The notes under the pieces are model-generated. The model did not search any database. It saw only the letters and a list, made by a program, of their open reading frames with translations, and had not been told where the DNA came from. A stretch of DNA of 32,069 nucleotides from Lysobacterales bacterium (GTDB taxonomy: Bacteria; Pseudomonadota; Gammaproteobacteria; Xanthomonadales; S139-57): positions 1 through 32,069 of the forward strand of contig JALWTZ010000010.1 of the NCBI GenBank assembly GCA_026993285.1, given 5' to 3'. Below are positions 23,932-32,069 of the stretch, piece after piece; position 1 is the stretch's first letter, and each line of letters begins with the position of its first letter. Made by a program: the position numbers and the translations under genes.

Positions 23932-24567
23932 ATGAAACATCTGCTCTCCATTCTGGCTCTGCTCCTTCCTGGACTGCTGTTTGCCCAGCAAGCCGACCAG
24001 GCCTGGGTCAAGGTCGATCCACCTCAGCCCACGGCCTACAAGAACAAGGTGCTGGTGGAAGAAGTGTTCAGTTACATGTGTCCACACTGCAACCATTTCG
24101 AACCTTACATGAAGGAATGGAACAAGAACAAGGCGGACTACATCGTCTTCGAGCGCCTGCCGGCTGAATTCAACCGCCGCAGCTGGATTCCCGCGGCACG
24201 CCTGTATTTCACCGCACAGGTGCTGGGTGTACTGGACAAGGTGCATCCTGACATCTTCAAGCGTATCCACGAGCAGCGCAAGTTCTTCCGTGATGAAGAT
24301 GATGTAGTGGATTTCCTCAAGGGCTACGGGCTGGACGAGGGCAAAATCCGCAGCACCTACAACTCCTTTGCCGTGGAAACCAAGCTGCGCCGCGCACAGA
24401 CACTCATCGGCCGCTATGGTGTCACCGGTGTGCCTTCCGTGATTGTCAACGGAAAATATCGCACCAATGCCACCCTGGCCAAGGGCTACCCCAATCTGAT
24501 CAAGACCATCAATCAACTGGCTGAAAAAGAGGCCCGGGAAATGGGGCTGATCCAGAAGGGGCCCTGA
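23932..24567 (+). CDS. dsbA: Periplasmic thiol:disulfide oxidoreductase DsbA
   Basis: DsbA introduces disulfides into newly exported proteins and is reoxidised by DsbB. The 211-residue precursor has a signal peptide (about 1-18, LLPGLLFA), a thioredoxin-fold beginning, and the active site CPHC at C50-C53 in YMCPHCNHFEP. A helical insertion (about 75-145) follows, then the cis-proline loop GVTGVPSVIVNG at about 163-174. These are the only cysteines, as in many DsbA proteins. AAGGA lies about nine bases before the ATG. I see no convincing promoter in the 119 bases after the upstream terminator, although one is expected there. Cytochrome c4 then dsbA then an EEP-family gene is a conserved gammaproteobacterial order. 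Confidence 0.96.
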   Translation: MKHLLSILALLLPGLLFAQQADQAWVKVDPPQPTAYKNKVLVEEVFSYMCPHCNHFEPYMKEWNKNKADYIVFERLPAEFNRRSWIPAARLYFTAQVLGVLDKVHPDIFKRIHEQRKFFRDEDDVVDFLKGYGLDEGKIRSTYNSFAVETKLRRAQTLIGRYGVTGVPSVIVNGKYRTNATLAKGYPNLIKTINQLAEKEAREMGLIQKGP

Positions 24568-24574
24568 TGCTTTC

Positions 24575-25366
24575 ATGAATCGGGCCGCACCGGATCATAA
24601 CCCGCTCCGCCTGCTGAGTTTCAACATGCAGGCAGGCACCACCACGCGTCAGTTCAGTGATTATGTCACCCAGGGCTGGCGCCAGGTGCTGCCCAACCGC
24701 CAGCGCATGCAGATGCTGGAACAGTTGTCCGCACAACTGGATGGTTACGATGTAGTGGCCATCCAGGAAGCGGACGCCGGCAGCCTGCGCAGTGGCTTTC
24801 TCAACCAGACCCAATACCTGGCCGAAAAGGCCGGCTACGCCTATTGCAACTGGCAATCCAACCGCAAGGTAGGCTCGGTGGCCCATGTCAGCAATGGCCT
24901 GCTCTCCCGTCACGAGCCGGTACGGGTGGAAGACCACAAGCTGCCCGGGCGTATTCCCGGCCGGGGGGCGCTACTGGCCATCTACGGCTCGGGCGCGCAA
25001 TCACTGGCCATCTGCGTGGTTCACCTGTCTTTGGGCAAGCGCTCCCGCCAGCAACAATTCGATTACCTGGCGGAAATCCTGGCCGATTATCCCAACCGCA
25101 TCGTGATGGGAGATACCAACTGCCCTTTCGACAGCCCGGAAATGCTTCGCTTCATCAGCCGCGCCGAGCTGGCAGAGCCGCTGGAACTGCTGCCCACCTA
25201 CCCGGCTTGGGCCCCGGACCGCGCCATTGATCACATCCTGGTTTCTCACCATCTGCCGGTACTGGATTATCAGGTGCTGCCCCTGAAATTATCCGATCAC
25301 CTGCCGGTCACCATTGAAGTGGACGCCCGGCAATGCGGCCTGGAGGCCTGCAGTCTGCACTCATGA
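24575..25366 (+). CDS. Endonuclease/exonuclease/phosphatase family hydrolase
   Basis: This 263-residue protein has the metal-dependent EEP fold. Active-site motifs are in order: SFNMQ with N17, the metal ligand E65 in VAIQEADAG, a histidine in CVVHLSLGKRS near 154, MGDTNCPFD with the catalytic Asp-Asn pair near 182, and the C-terminal SDHLPV with the general-base histidine. There is no signal peptide, so it should be cytoplasmic. The substrate cannot be read from the sequence: DNA, RNA, phospholipid and nucleotide phosphodiesterases all share this fold. It begins seven bases after dsbA, and its stop overlaps the slt start as ATGA. Confidence 0.9.
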   Translation: MNRAAPDHNPLRLLSFNMQAGTTTRQFSDYVTQGWRQVLPNRQRMQMLEQLSAQLDGYDVVAIQEADAGSLRSGFLNQTQYLAEKAGYAYCNWQSNRKVGSVAHVSNGLLSRHEPVRVEDHKLPGRIPGRGALLAIYGSGAQSLAICVVHLSLGKRSRQQQFDYLAEILADYPNRIVMGDTNCPFDSPEMLRFISRAELAEPLELLPTYPAWAPDRAIDHILVSHHLPVLDYQVLPLKLSDHLPVTIEVDARQCGLEACSLHS

Positions 25367-27357
25367 AGAAAATCCTGCTGGCATGGATGCTGTCTTGCCT
25401 GGTCGCGGCAACGACCCGGGCGGCCACCGGTACTCAGCAGGCCTATCAGAAAGCCTTTGAGGCCGCCCGCAACCACCAGCAGACACGCTATCAGCAGGCA
25501 CGCAAACAGTATGGCAAGGGGCCGCTTGCGCCCTATCTGGCTTTTGCCTGGCTTTATTACAACCTGAACCAGGCCAGTGAACCGGACATCCGACGTTTTC
25601 TCAAACAGCATTCGCAGGTGCCGGTCAGCCGGCTGTTACGAACCCGCTGGCTGCAATTTCTGGCCCGAAAGAAGGACTGGCCGGCCTTTCTGCGCTACTG
25701 GCAGCCGCAAAGCTCCCAGGCCTTGCGTTGCCACCATCTGCAGGCCCGCTGGAAAACTGGCAGCATTCCGGAAGCCGATCTGAAACTGGCCCTGGAACAA
25801 CTCTGGCTCAACGGCCACAGCCTGCCGCGCAACTGTGACCCGCTGCTGCGGCTGCAACGCAAGCGTGGCTGGCTCAGCGAAGACCTGCGTTGGCAACGCT
25901 TTCAGCTGGCCATGGAGGCCGGCCAGTATTCGCTGGCCCGCTGGCTGACCGGCCAACTCGGTACCCACAAACCCTGGGCCCGTGACTGGCTGCGTGTCCA
26001 CGGCCAGCTCAACCGGCTGGTACGCAAGGCCCGCCACTGGCCGGATCAGGCGCAGGTCCGGACCATTCTGTTCAGGGAACTGTACCGCCTGGCCGTTCAG
26101 CAGCCGGCCCAGGTACGCGCGGCCCTGAATGGTCCGCTGGGCCGCTTTGTGTGGCCTGCGGCTGAACAAAACCGGCTGCTGGCCCGCACGGCCCTGTTTG
26201 CGGCCACCGATGGCCTGCCCGAAGCCCGCCAGTGGCTGGATGAAGCACTGCAACAGAACAATGACCCCCAGTTGCGCCGCTGGGCCCTGCGCCGGGCATT
26301 GGCGGAACAGGACTACTGGGCGGTATTGCAACATTTCGAGAAGCTGCCCGCACGGGAACAGCAAGAGAACCAGTGGCTCTACTGGAAGGCCCGCGCGCTG
26401 GAGGCCACCGGTCAGAAAGCGCCGGCGCGACATCTGTTCCTGCTGCTTTCCCGTAAAAGCAGCTATTACGGTTTTCTCGCCGCCGACCGGCTGGCCAAGC
26501 CCTACAACCTCTGCCAGCAGACCAGCGGCCTGAACCTGCAACAGATGCAAGCCCTGCTGGACCGGCCCGCCCTGCAACGTGCCCTGGCCCTGCGCCAGGC
26601 AGGCCAGTTGCACTATGCCCGCATGGAACTGGCCGCGCTGCAACCCACCCTCTCCAGCGAGGAAAAAAAACAGCTGGCGCTGATTCTGGATGATGAAGGC
26701 TGGCATGATGCCAGCATCCGCCTGCTTGCCAATGCAACCAAACTCTACACACGCCGGTTTCCGCTCGTTCAACTGCAATCGGTGGAAAGCCAGGCGAAAA
26801 AACGGCATTTGCCAGCCAGCCTGCTCCTGGCCATCATCCGTGCTGAATCAGCCTTCGCGCCGCAGGCCCGTTCCCCGGTTGGCGCGCGTGGTCTGATGCA
26901 GATCATGCCGGCAGTCGGGCGCAAACTGGCGCGAAAATTCAGGATTCACCCGTGGCATGGCCGGCGGCTTGAAGAACCGACCGTCAACATCCAGTTTGGT
27001 GCCGCGCACCTGGCCGATTACCTCCAGCGTTTTCAGGGCCACCCCATACCCGCCATTGCTGCCTACAACGCCGGGCCGGAACCGGTGGCACGCTGGCTGC
27101 AACGCCCGGCCAGCACCGACACACTGATCTGGATGGAAACCCTGCCTTACGGAGAAACCCGGGAATACCTGCGTAAGGTGCTGGCCTATCAGGTGATCTA
27201 CCAGTGGCGGCTCAAACAGCGCAGCAGCCGGATTTCCACCTGGCTCAAACCCCTGAACCAGCCCTTCCCCAGGTCGCTGCTCCGCCAACCGGGTACAATA
27301 CCCTTCTGGTGTCAGCAGGAGTTGCCCGTGCCACAAACCGGGGGCCAACAACCATGA
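25363..27357 (+). CDS. slt: Soluble lytic murein transglycosylase (Slt70 type)
   Basis: Slt cleaves peptidoglycan between MurNAc and GlcNAc, leaving 1,6-anhydro ends, in the periplasm. From the ATG at 25363 the precursor has 664 residues: a signal peptide (about 1-20, ending TTRAA) and a large superhelical domain (about 25-450) of repeated helices. The catalytic C-terminal domain contains Glu495 in AIIRAESAF, followed by GARGLMQIMP and later AIAAYNAGPEPV, the three family signatures. A start 30 bases upstream is possible but would lack the signal peptide at the N-terminus. Both ends overlap neighbours as ATGA (EEP gene before, cca after). Confidence 0.95.
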   Translation: MKKILLAWMLSCLVAATTRAATGTQQAYQKAFEAARNHQQTRYQQARKQYGKGPLAPYLAFAWLYYNLNQASEPDIRRFLKQHSQVPVSRLLRTRWLQFLARKKDWPAFLRYWQPQSSQALRCHHLQARWKTGSIPEADLKLALEQLWLNGHSLPRNCDPLLRLQRKRGWLSEDLRWQRFQLAMEAGQYSLARWLTGQLGTHKPWARDWLRVHGQLNRLVRKARHWPDQAQVRTILFRELYRLAVQQPAQVRAALNGPLGRFVWPAAEQNRLLARTALFAATDGLPEARQWLDEALQQNNDPQLRRWALRRALAEQDYWAVLQHFEKLPAREQQENQWLYWKARALEATGQKAPARHLFLLLSRKSSYYGFLAADRLAKPYNLCQQTSGLNLQQMQALLDRPALQRALALRQAGQLHYARMELAALQPTLSSEEKKQLALILDDEGWHDASIRLLANATKLYTRRFPLVQLQSVESQAKKRHLPASLLLAIIRAESAFAPQARSPVGARGLMQIMPAVGRKLARKFRIHPWHGRRLEEPTVNIQFGAAHLADYLQRFQGHPIPAIAAYNAGPEPVARWLQRPASTDTLIWMETLPYGETREYLRKVLAYQVIYQWRLKQRSSRISTWLKPLNQPFPRSLLRQPGTIPFWCQQELPVPQTGGQQP

Positions 27358-28610
27358 AGACCTGGCTGGTGGGCGGGGCCGTGCGCGATGCCCTGTTGGG
27401 CCTGCCGGTCAAGGACCGCGACTGGGTGGTGACCGGTGCCACCCCGGAAGCCATGCTGCAACGGGGTTACAAGCCCGTGGGGCGGGACTTTCCCGTATTT
27501 CTGCACCCGGAAACCGGTGAGGAGTACGCCCTGGCCCGTACCGAACGCAAGACCGGGCGTGGCTATCACGGTTTTCATTTTCACACCGGCCCGTCGGTCA
27601 GCCTGGAAGAGGATCTGCAGCGGCGCGATCTGACCATCAACGCCATGGCGCAGGACCCGGTAACCGGGCAACTCATCGACCCTTTCGGTGGACAACAGGA
27701 CCTGCAACAGCGCCTGTTGCGCCATGTTTCCCCGGCCTTTGTCGAGGACCCGGTGCGCATCCTGCGGCTGGCCCGTTTTGCCGCCCGCTTTCAACCGCTG
27801 GGTTTTCGGGTGGCCGAGGAAACGCGGGCCCTGATGCGCAGCATGGTGGCTGCCGGTGAAGTGGACGCCCTGGTGCCCGAGCGGGTCTGGCAGGAGATGG
27901 AACACGCCTTGTCCGAACCGGCGCCATGGGTGTTCATCGAGGTGTTGCGGGATTGCGGCGCCTTGGCGCGCCTGTTGCCGGAGGTGGACGCCCTGTTTGG
28001 CGTGCCGCAGCCGGAACAATACCACCCGGAAATCGATACCGGCCAGCATGTGCTGCTGGCCATGCAACAGGCTGCCCGGCTGGCCAGTGAGGAAGCCGAG
28101 GATGAGCGCGAACGGCGTCTATTGCTGTTTGCGGTACTCATGCACGATCTGGGCAAGGGCACCACTCCCGGGGATGTATTGCCGCACCATTACGGTCATG
28201 AGGCCCGTGGCGTGCCGCTGATCCAGGCGCTATGCCAGCGGCTGCGGATTCCCAACGAATATCGGCAACTGGCCGAGATCACCAGTTACTGGCACCTGCA
28301 TGTGCACCGGTTGGCACAGCTGAAAGCCAGCACCATCCTGCGCCTGCTCAACCAATGCGACGCCTTCCGTCGGCCCCGGCGTTTCACGCTGTTTCTGCTG
28401 GCCTGTCAGGCCGATGCCCAGGGCCGGGCCGGGTTGGAGACGCAAGCCTACCCGCAACGGCAGCAACTGTGGCAGATGCTACTGGCTTGCCAACAGGTTG
28501 AGGCGGGGCCGCTGCTGGAACAAGGCCTCAAGGGCAAGGCCGTGGGTGAAGCCATGGAACGGCAGCGGCTGCGGTGCATTCAGGCGCTTCAGCTACAATT
28601 CGGTCGCTGA
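27354..28610 (+). CDS. cca: CCA-adding tRNA nucleotidyltransferase with HD domain
   Basis: Cca adds or repairs the 3' CCA end of tRNAs using CTP and ATP without a nucleic-acid template. From the ATG at 27354 it has 418 residues, near the E. coli length. The class II nucleotidyltransferase head shows GGAVRDALLG near residue 7 and the metal-binding pair D21 and D23 in KDRDWVV. RRDLTINAMA near 91 and the neck region around ILRLARFAARF follow. The C-terminal half holds an HD phosphohydrolase domain with H264-D265 in LMHDLGKGT, as in the multifunctional gammaproteobacterial enzyme. The start overlaps slt as ATGA; a longer frame upstream lies inside slt and is not credible. It ends two bases from the convergent kinase gene. 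Confidence 0.97.
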   Translation: MKTWLVGGAVRDALLGLPVKDRDWVVTGATPEAMLQRGYKPVGRDFPVFLHPETGEEYALARTERKTGRGYHGFHFHTGPSVSLEEDLQRRDLTINAMAQDPVTGQLIDPFGGQQDLQQRLLRHVSPAFVEDPVRILRLARFAARFQPLGFRVAEETRALMRSMVAAGEVDALVPERVWQEMEHALSEPAPWVFIEVLRDCGALARLLPEVDALFGVPQPEQYHPEIDTGQHVLLAMQQAARLASEEAEDERERRLLLFAVLMHDLGKGTTPGDVLPHHYGHEARGVPLIQALCQRLRIPNEYRQLAEITSYWHLHVHRLAQLKASTILRLLNQCDAFRRPRRFTLFLLACQADAQGRAGLETQAYPQRQQLWQMLLACQQVEAGPLLEQGLKGKAVGEAMERQRLRCIQALQLQFGR

Positions 28611-28612
28611 GA

Positions 28613-29557
28613 TTACCAGGTATAGCCGAAGACCTGCTGGAAGCGTTCCCGGAATGCCGCCTGGGTAAAGCTGTGGTTTTGCGTGCCCCGGTGGGCGATC
28701 TTGATGGAGCCCATCAGCGAGGCGATGCGGCAGGTGGTCTCCAGATCCAGCTCGTGAATCAGGCCGTAGAGCAGGCCGGCCCGGTAGGCATCCCCACAAC
28801 CGGTGGGATCGGCCACCTGTTCGGCGGGTACCACCGGCACCACGGAGGTGCCCTCCGGCGTGTGAATCTCGGAGCCTTCACTGCCACGGGTGACGAAAAA
28901 GGCCTCCACCTCCCGCGCAATGCGCGCCACCGACCAGCCGGTACGCTCCACCAGCAACTTGCATTCGTAGTCGTTTACCGCCACCCAGCGGGCCAGGCGG
29001 ATGAATTCCTTGAATTCCTCACCATTGAACAGCGGCATGGCCTGGCCCGGATCGAAGATGAACGGAATGCCCTGTTCATGAAACTCCCGCGCGTGCTGCA
29101 GCATGGCTTCCCGGCCATCCGGCCCGACCAGGCCGATGGCGATGTCCGGCACATCGCGTACATGGTTTTCATGGCTGTGTTCCATGGCGCCAGGATGGAA
29201 GGCGGTGATCTGGTTGTCGTCCAGGTCGGTGGTGATGAAGGCCTGGGCGGTAAAGGCATCGGGAATCCACTTCAGCTGTTGCTGGGTGATACTCAGCTCC
29301 TTGAAGCGGCGGGCATATTCGGTGAAATCATCACCGACGGTGGCCATGGGCACCGGTTCGCCACCCAGCAACTTGTAGTTGTAGGCGATATTGCCGGCAC
29401 AACCGCCAAACTCCCGCCGCATCTGCGGCACCAGAAAGGCCACATTCAGGATATGCACCTGATCCGGCAGGATATGGCGCTGAAAACGATCCGGGAACAC
29501 CATGATGGTGTCATAGGCCAGTGAGCCGCAAATCAGGGCCCGGGTATTCTTATCCAT
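28613..29557 (-). CDS. PfkB/ribokinase family sugar or nucleoside kinase
   Basis: This 314-residue cytoplasmic kinase belongs to the PfkB family. The first signature is GGCAGNIAYN at 51-60. The second is DPTGCGDAYRAG at 250-261, with catalytic base D256 and the anion-hole glycines. The N-terminal LICGSLAYDTIMVF is the usual opening strand and substrate lid region. Overall it resembles the 'carbohydrate kinase' group often annotated near adenosine kinases in gammaproteobacteria; the substrate cannot be decided from sequence alone. It follows gatB by six bases and probably shares its transcript, and it converges on cca with a two-base gap and no visible terminator. Confidence 0.88.
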   Translation of the reverse strand: MDKNTRALICGSLAYDTIMVFPDRFQRHILPDQVHILNVAFLVPQMRREFGGCAGNIAYNYKLLGGEPVPMATVGDDFTEYARRFKELSITQQQLKWIPDAFTAQAFITTDLDDNQITAFHPGAMEHSHENHVRDVPDIAIGLVGPDGREAMLQHAREFHEQGIPFIFDPGQAMPLFNGEEFKEFIRLARWVAVNDYECKLLVERTGWSVARIAREVEAFFVTRGSEGSEIHTPEGTSVVPVVPAEQVADPTGCGDAYRAGLLYGLIHELDLETTCRIASLMGSIKIAHRGTQNHSFTQAAFRERFQQVFGYTW

Positions 29558-29563
29558 GGGTTC

Positions 29564-31009
29564 TCACTTGTTGAGCTTGTCGCGCAGCAGCTGGTTGACC
29601 TGGGCGGGGTTGGCCTTGCCGCGGGAGGCCTTCATCACCTGCCCGACCAGAAACTGCAGCAGTTTATCCTGTCCGGCGCGGTATTGCTCCACCTGTTCGG
29701 GGAAATCCGCGATCACCTGATCCACCATGGCTTCGATGGCACCGCTGTCCGAAATCTGTTTCAGCCCTTCCGCTTCGATGATGGCATCCGCGTCCTGGCC
29801 GGTTTCCGCCATCTTCTGAAACACTTTCTTGCCGATCTTGCCGCTGATGGTGCCATCACTGATGCGCAGCAGCAGTTTGGCCAGTTGTTCGGCAGTTACC
29901 GGGCTTTCAGCCAGCGTATGGCCCTGCTTGTTCAGCCAACCGGCCAGCTCCACCATCAGCCAGTTGTAGGCCGTACGCGCCTGTTTCGCATCCAGCACGG
30001 CCATCATCTGTTCGAAATAATCAGCCCAGGCCTTGTCCACCACCAGCCGGTCGGCATCCAGCGGGCTGAATGCATATTGCTGCTGGTAGCGTGCCCGCCG
30101 CTGATCGGGCAGTTCCGGCAATTCCGCTGTCCAGGCCTGCAGTTTTTCTTCATCAATGCGCACCGGCAGCAGGTCCGGATCCGGGAAATAGCGGTAGTCG
30201 TTGGCTTCTTCCTTGGTGCGCATGGACCGGGTTTCATTCTTGTCCGGGTCGTACAACCGGGTTTCCTGCACGATTTCGCCACCGTCTTCCAGTATCCAGG
30301 CCTGTCGCTCCACTTCGTGTTCGATGGCCTTTTCCACGAAACGGAAGGAATTGATGTTTTTCAGTTCCGTGCGGGTGCCCAGGCGGTCGCTGCCTTGCGG
30401 GCGCAGTGAAATGTTCACATCACAACGGAAGGAGCCTTCCTGCATGTTGCCGTCGGAGATTTCCAGGTAACGCACCAGGGTATGAATCTTGCGCATGTAG
30501 GCCACGGCTTCCGCCGCCGAACGCATGTCCGGTTCGGAAACGATTTCCAGCAGTGGCGTCCCGGCCCGGTTCAGGTCCACGCCGGTCATGCCCGCGACGA
30601 TGCCATGTACGGACTTGCCGGCATCTTCCTCCAGGTGTGCCCGGGTGATGCCGATCCACTTCTCCTCGCCATTGTCCAGCAGGATGCTCACCCGCCCGCC
30701 TGCCACGATGGGTTGGTCCAGCTGGCTGATCTGGTAGCCCTTGGGCAGGTCCGGGTAGAAGTAGTTCTTGCGGGCAAAGACGCTTTCCCGGGCAATTTCG
30801 GCATTGATGGCCTTGCCGAATCGGGCCGCCAGCTCCAGGGCCCGTTCGTTGAGCACGGGCAACATGCCCGGCATGGCCAGATCCACGGCACAGGCCTGCG
30901 CATTGGGCTCTGCGCCATAGGCGGTGGAGGCACCGCTGAACAATTTGCTTTCGGTTTTCAGCTGGACATGGATTTCCAGGCCGATGACCACTTCCCAGCG
31001 CGTACTCAT
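29564..31009 (-). CDS. gatB: Aspartyl/glutamyl-tRNA amidotransferase subunit B
   Basis: GatB is the kinase/transamidase subunit of GatCAB, which converts misacylated Glu-tRNA(Gln) or Asp-tRNA(Asn) to the correct amide form. From the ATG at 31009 it has 481 residues. It shows VVIGLEIHVQLKTESKLFSG at the N-terminus, the LNRAGTPLLEIVSEPD motif near 170, LKNINSFRFVEKAIEHE near 225, and a C-terminal GatB/YqeY domain including GTISGKIGKKVF. The start overlaps the gatA stop as ATGA; an ATG 18 bases further upstream is less likely. Presence of GatCAB implies an indirect route for at least one of Gln-tRNA or Asn-tRNA, although some bacteria keep both routes. Confidence 0.97.
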   Translation of the reverse strand: MSTRWEVVIGLEIHVQLKTESKLFSGASTAYGAEPNAQACAVDLAMPGMLPVLNERALELAARFGKAINAEIARESVFARKNYFYPDLPKGYQISQLDQPIVAGGRVSILLDNGEEKWIGITRAHLEEDAGKSVHGIVAGMTGVDLNRAGTPLLEIVSEPDMRSAAEAVAYMRKIHTLVRYLEISDGNMQEGSFRCDVNISLRPQGSDRLGTRTELKNINSFRFVEKAIEHEVERQAWILEDGGEIVQETRLYDPDKNETRSMRTKEEANDYRYFPDPDLLPVRIDEEKLQAWTAELPELPDQRRARYQQQYAFSPLDADRLVVDKAWADYFEQMMAVLDAKQARTAYNWLMVELAGWLNKQGHTLAESPVTAEQLAKLLLRISDGTISGKIGKKVFQKMAETGQDADAIIEAEGLKQISDSGAIEAMVDQVIADFPEQVEQYRAGQDKLLQFLVGQVMKASRGKANPAQVNQLLRDKLNK

Positions 31010-32069
31010 GCTTCGTCCTCCAGCCATTGGGGCAGGCGCGTGTGCCAGTCGGTTTGTTGCTGGTATTGGTGGGCCCAGGCCAGCAGACGGCCTTCCTCCA
31101 GATGTGGCGCCACCAGCTGCAGGCCCACGGGCATGGCTTCGCTGAAGCCGCAGGGTAGCGACAGACCGGGCAGGCCCGCCAGGTTCACCGCCACGGTGTT
31201 GATGTCTTCCTGGTACATGCTCACCGGATCTTTCACGCTGCCAATGGCAAAGGCGGTGGTGGGTGTGGTGGGGCCGGCCAGCACATCCACCTGTTCAAAG
31301 ACGCGCTGAAAGGCCTGATGAATCTTGCGGCGCACCTGTTGTGCCTTGCGGTAGTAGGCATCATAGTAGCCGGCGGACAGGGCGAAGGTGCCCAGCAGGA
31401 TGCGCCGCTTGACCTCCTCGCCAAAGCCTTCGGCGCGGCTGCGGCTGTAGAGGTCATGCAAATCCTTCGGGGCTTCACAACGGTATCCGTAACGCACGCC
31501 ATCGTAGCGGGCCAGGTTGGAAGAACATTCGGCCGAGGCAATTACATAATAGGCGGGGATGGCCCACTCCAGCTCTGGCAGATCCACTTCCACCCGTTCA
31601 GCGCCCAGGGCCTGAAACTGCTCCAAAGCCTCTTCCACTCGCTGGCGCACACCGGCATCCACCTTGTCGCTCAGCCATTGGCGTACCACGCCGACCTTGC
31701 GCCCGCTCAGATCCATTTCCAGTTGCGCGGGCCAGTCCGGAACCGGTTCATTCAGGCTGGTGGAATCCCTTTCATCGTGGCCACACAGGGTTTGCAGCAA
31801 CCAGGCACAATCTGCTGCCGTTCTGGCCAGTACGCCGGCCTGGTCCAGGCTGCTGGCATAGGCCACGATGCCGAAGCGGGATGCCCGGCCATAGGTGGGC
31901 TTGATGCCGGTCACGCCACAAAAGGCGGCCGGCTGGCGTATTGAGCCGCCGGTGTCCGTGCCCAGTGCCGCGGGTGTGAGTCCTGCGGCCACGGCGGCCG
32001 CCGAGCCACCGGAGGAACCACCGGCCACGCATTCGGTATTCCAGGGATTGCGGCAGGGCCCGTGAATAC
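31006..32069 (-). CDS. gatA: Aspartyl/glutamyl-tRNA amidotransferase subunit A, C-terminal part (N-terminus beyond window)
   Basis: GatA is the amidase that releases ammonia from glutamine for GatB. The frame is open to the right edge, and the residues next to the edge, IHGPCRNPWNTE followed by GGSSGGSAAAV, match the middle of GatA. The real start and the catalytic lysine therefore lie outside the window. Two of the three catalytic elements are visible: the glycine/serine-rich loop with the cis-serine, and the nucleophile serine in TDTGGSIRQPAAF. About 354 codons are present of an expected 480-490. A GTG at 32028 could be mistaken for a start but lies inside the amidase signature. gatC is expected upstream, beyond the window. 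Confidence 0.96.
   Translation of the reverse strand, partial: IHGPCRNPWNTECVAGGSSGGSAAAVAAGLTPAALGTDTGGSIRQPAAFCGVTGIKPTYGRASRFGIVAYASSLDQAGVLARTAADCAWLLQTLCGHDERDSTSLNEPVPDWPAQLEMDLSGRKVGVVRQWLSDKVDAGVRQRVEEALEQFQALGAERVEVDLPELEWAIPAYYVIASAECSSNLARYDGVRYGYRCEAPKDLHDLYSRSRAEGFGEEVKRRILLGTFALSAGYYDAYYRKAQQVRRKIHQAFQRVFEQVDVLAGPTTPTTAFAIGSVKDPVSMYQEDINTVAVNLAGLPGLSLPCGFSEAMPVGLQLVAPHLEEGRLLAWAHQYQQQTDWHTRLPQWLEDEA

Noticed and set aside
25636..26808. Open frame on the minus strand inside slt
   Set aside because: Antisense to the superhelical domain of Slt; composition is typical of a complementary-strand shadow.
31006..32028. gatA as a complete gene starting at GTG 32028
   Set aside because: The frame stays open to the window edge and the upstream residues continue the amidase signature, so the gene is truncated by the window.
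1..32069. CRISPR arrays, insertion sequences, tRNA or rRNA genes
   Set aside because: No regularly spaced direct repeats, transposase frames with terminal repeats, or recognisable tRNA/rRNA segments were found in the intergenic spaces, all of which are under 300 bases.

Overview
The window is a dense stretch of bacterial chromosome, most likely from a gammaproteobacterium. The evidence is gene order as much as gene content. xerD is followed by dsbC. engB is divergent from a cytochrome c4 gene, which is followed by dsbA and an endonuclease/exonuclease/phosphatase-family gene. An RDD-family gene is tail to tail with lptF-lptG. There is a TonB2/TtpC-type operon and a type II secretion (T2SS) cluster that starts with gspE, as in the Xanthomonas xps arrangement. 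I cannot name a genus. Base composition looks moderately GC-rich. No rRNA, tRNA, insertion sequence, prophage or CRISPR array was seen, and no gene-free gap exceeds 300 bases; the two largest gaps, 272 and 298 bases, are both divergent promoter regions.

Layout, left to right. Positions 1-4264, minus strand: the front of a T2SS operon, gspE-F-G-H-I and the first codons of a probable gspJ. Positions 4537-6999, plus strand: a large secreted subtilisin-like protease divergent from gspE and a good candidate cargo for that system. Positions 7058-7648, minus: a small multi-pass membrane protein resembling the exosortase-H-associated family. Positions 7652-14310, minus: xerD, dsbC, an unrecognised secreted two-cysteine protein, and purL. 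Positions 14404-19485, minus: a six-gene energy-transduction operon in the order DUF3450, ttpC, exbB, exbD, tonB, TPR protein, ending in a clear terminator and preceded by a leader with two perfect hairpins. Positions 19784-22989: a plus-strand RDD membrane protein, then minus-strand engB-lptF-lptG. Positions 23149-28610, plus: cytochrome c4, its terminator, dsbA, an EEP-family enzyme, slt and cca. Positions 28613-32069, minus: gatA (truncated by the window edge), gatB and a PfkB-family kinase.

Functionally the region is mostly housekeeping with a strong cell-envelope theme: two disulfide enzymes (DsbA, DsbC), the LPS export permease pair, a lytic transglycosylase, TonB-type energy transduction and a T2SS with a probable substrate. 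Genes are tightly packed; eight neighbouring pairs overlap by the four bases ATGA, which suggests translational coupling. No undescribed multi-gene system could be demonstrated. The most open questions are the unknown secreted protein between dsbC and purL, the exosortase-associated-like orphan, the modular protease, and a GspE ATPase that has lost the usual tetracysteine zinc module.
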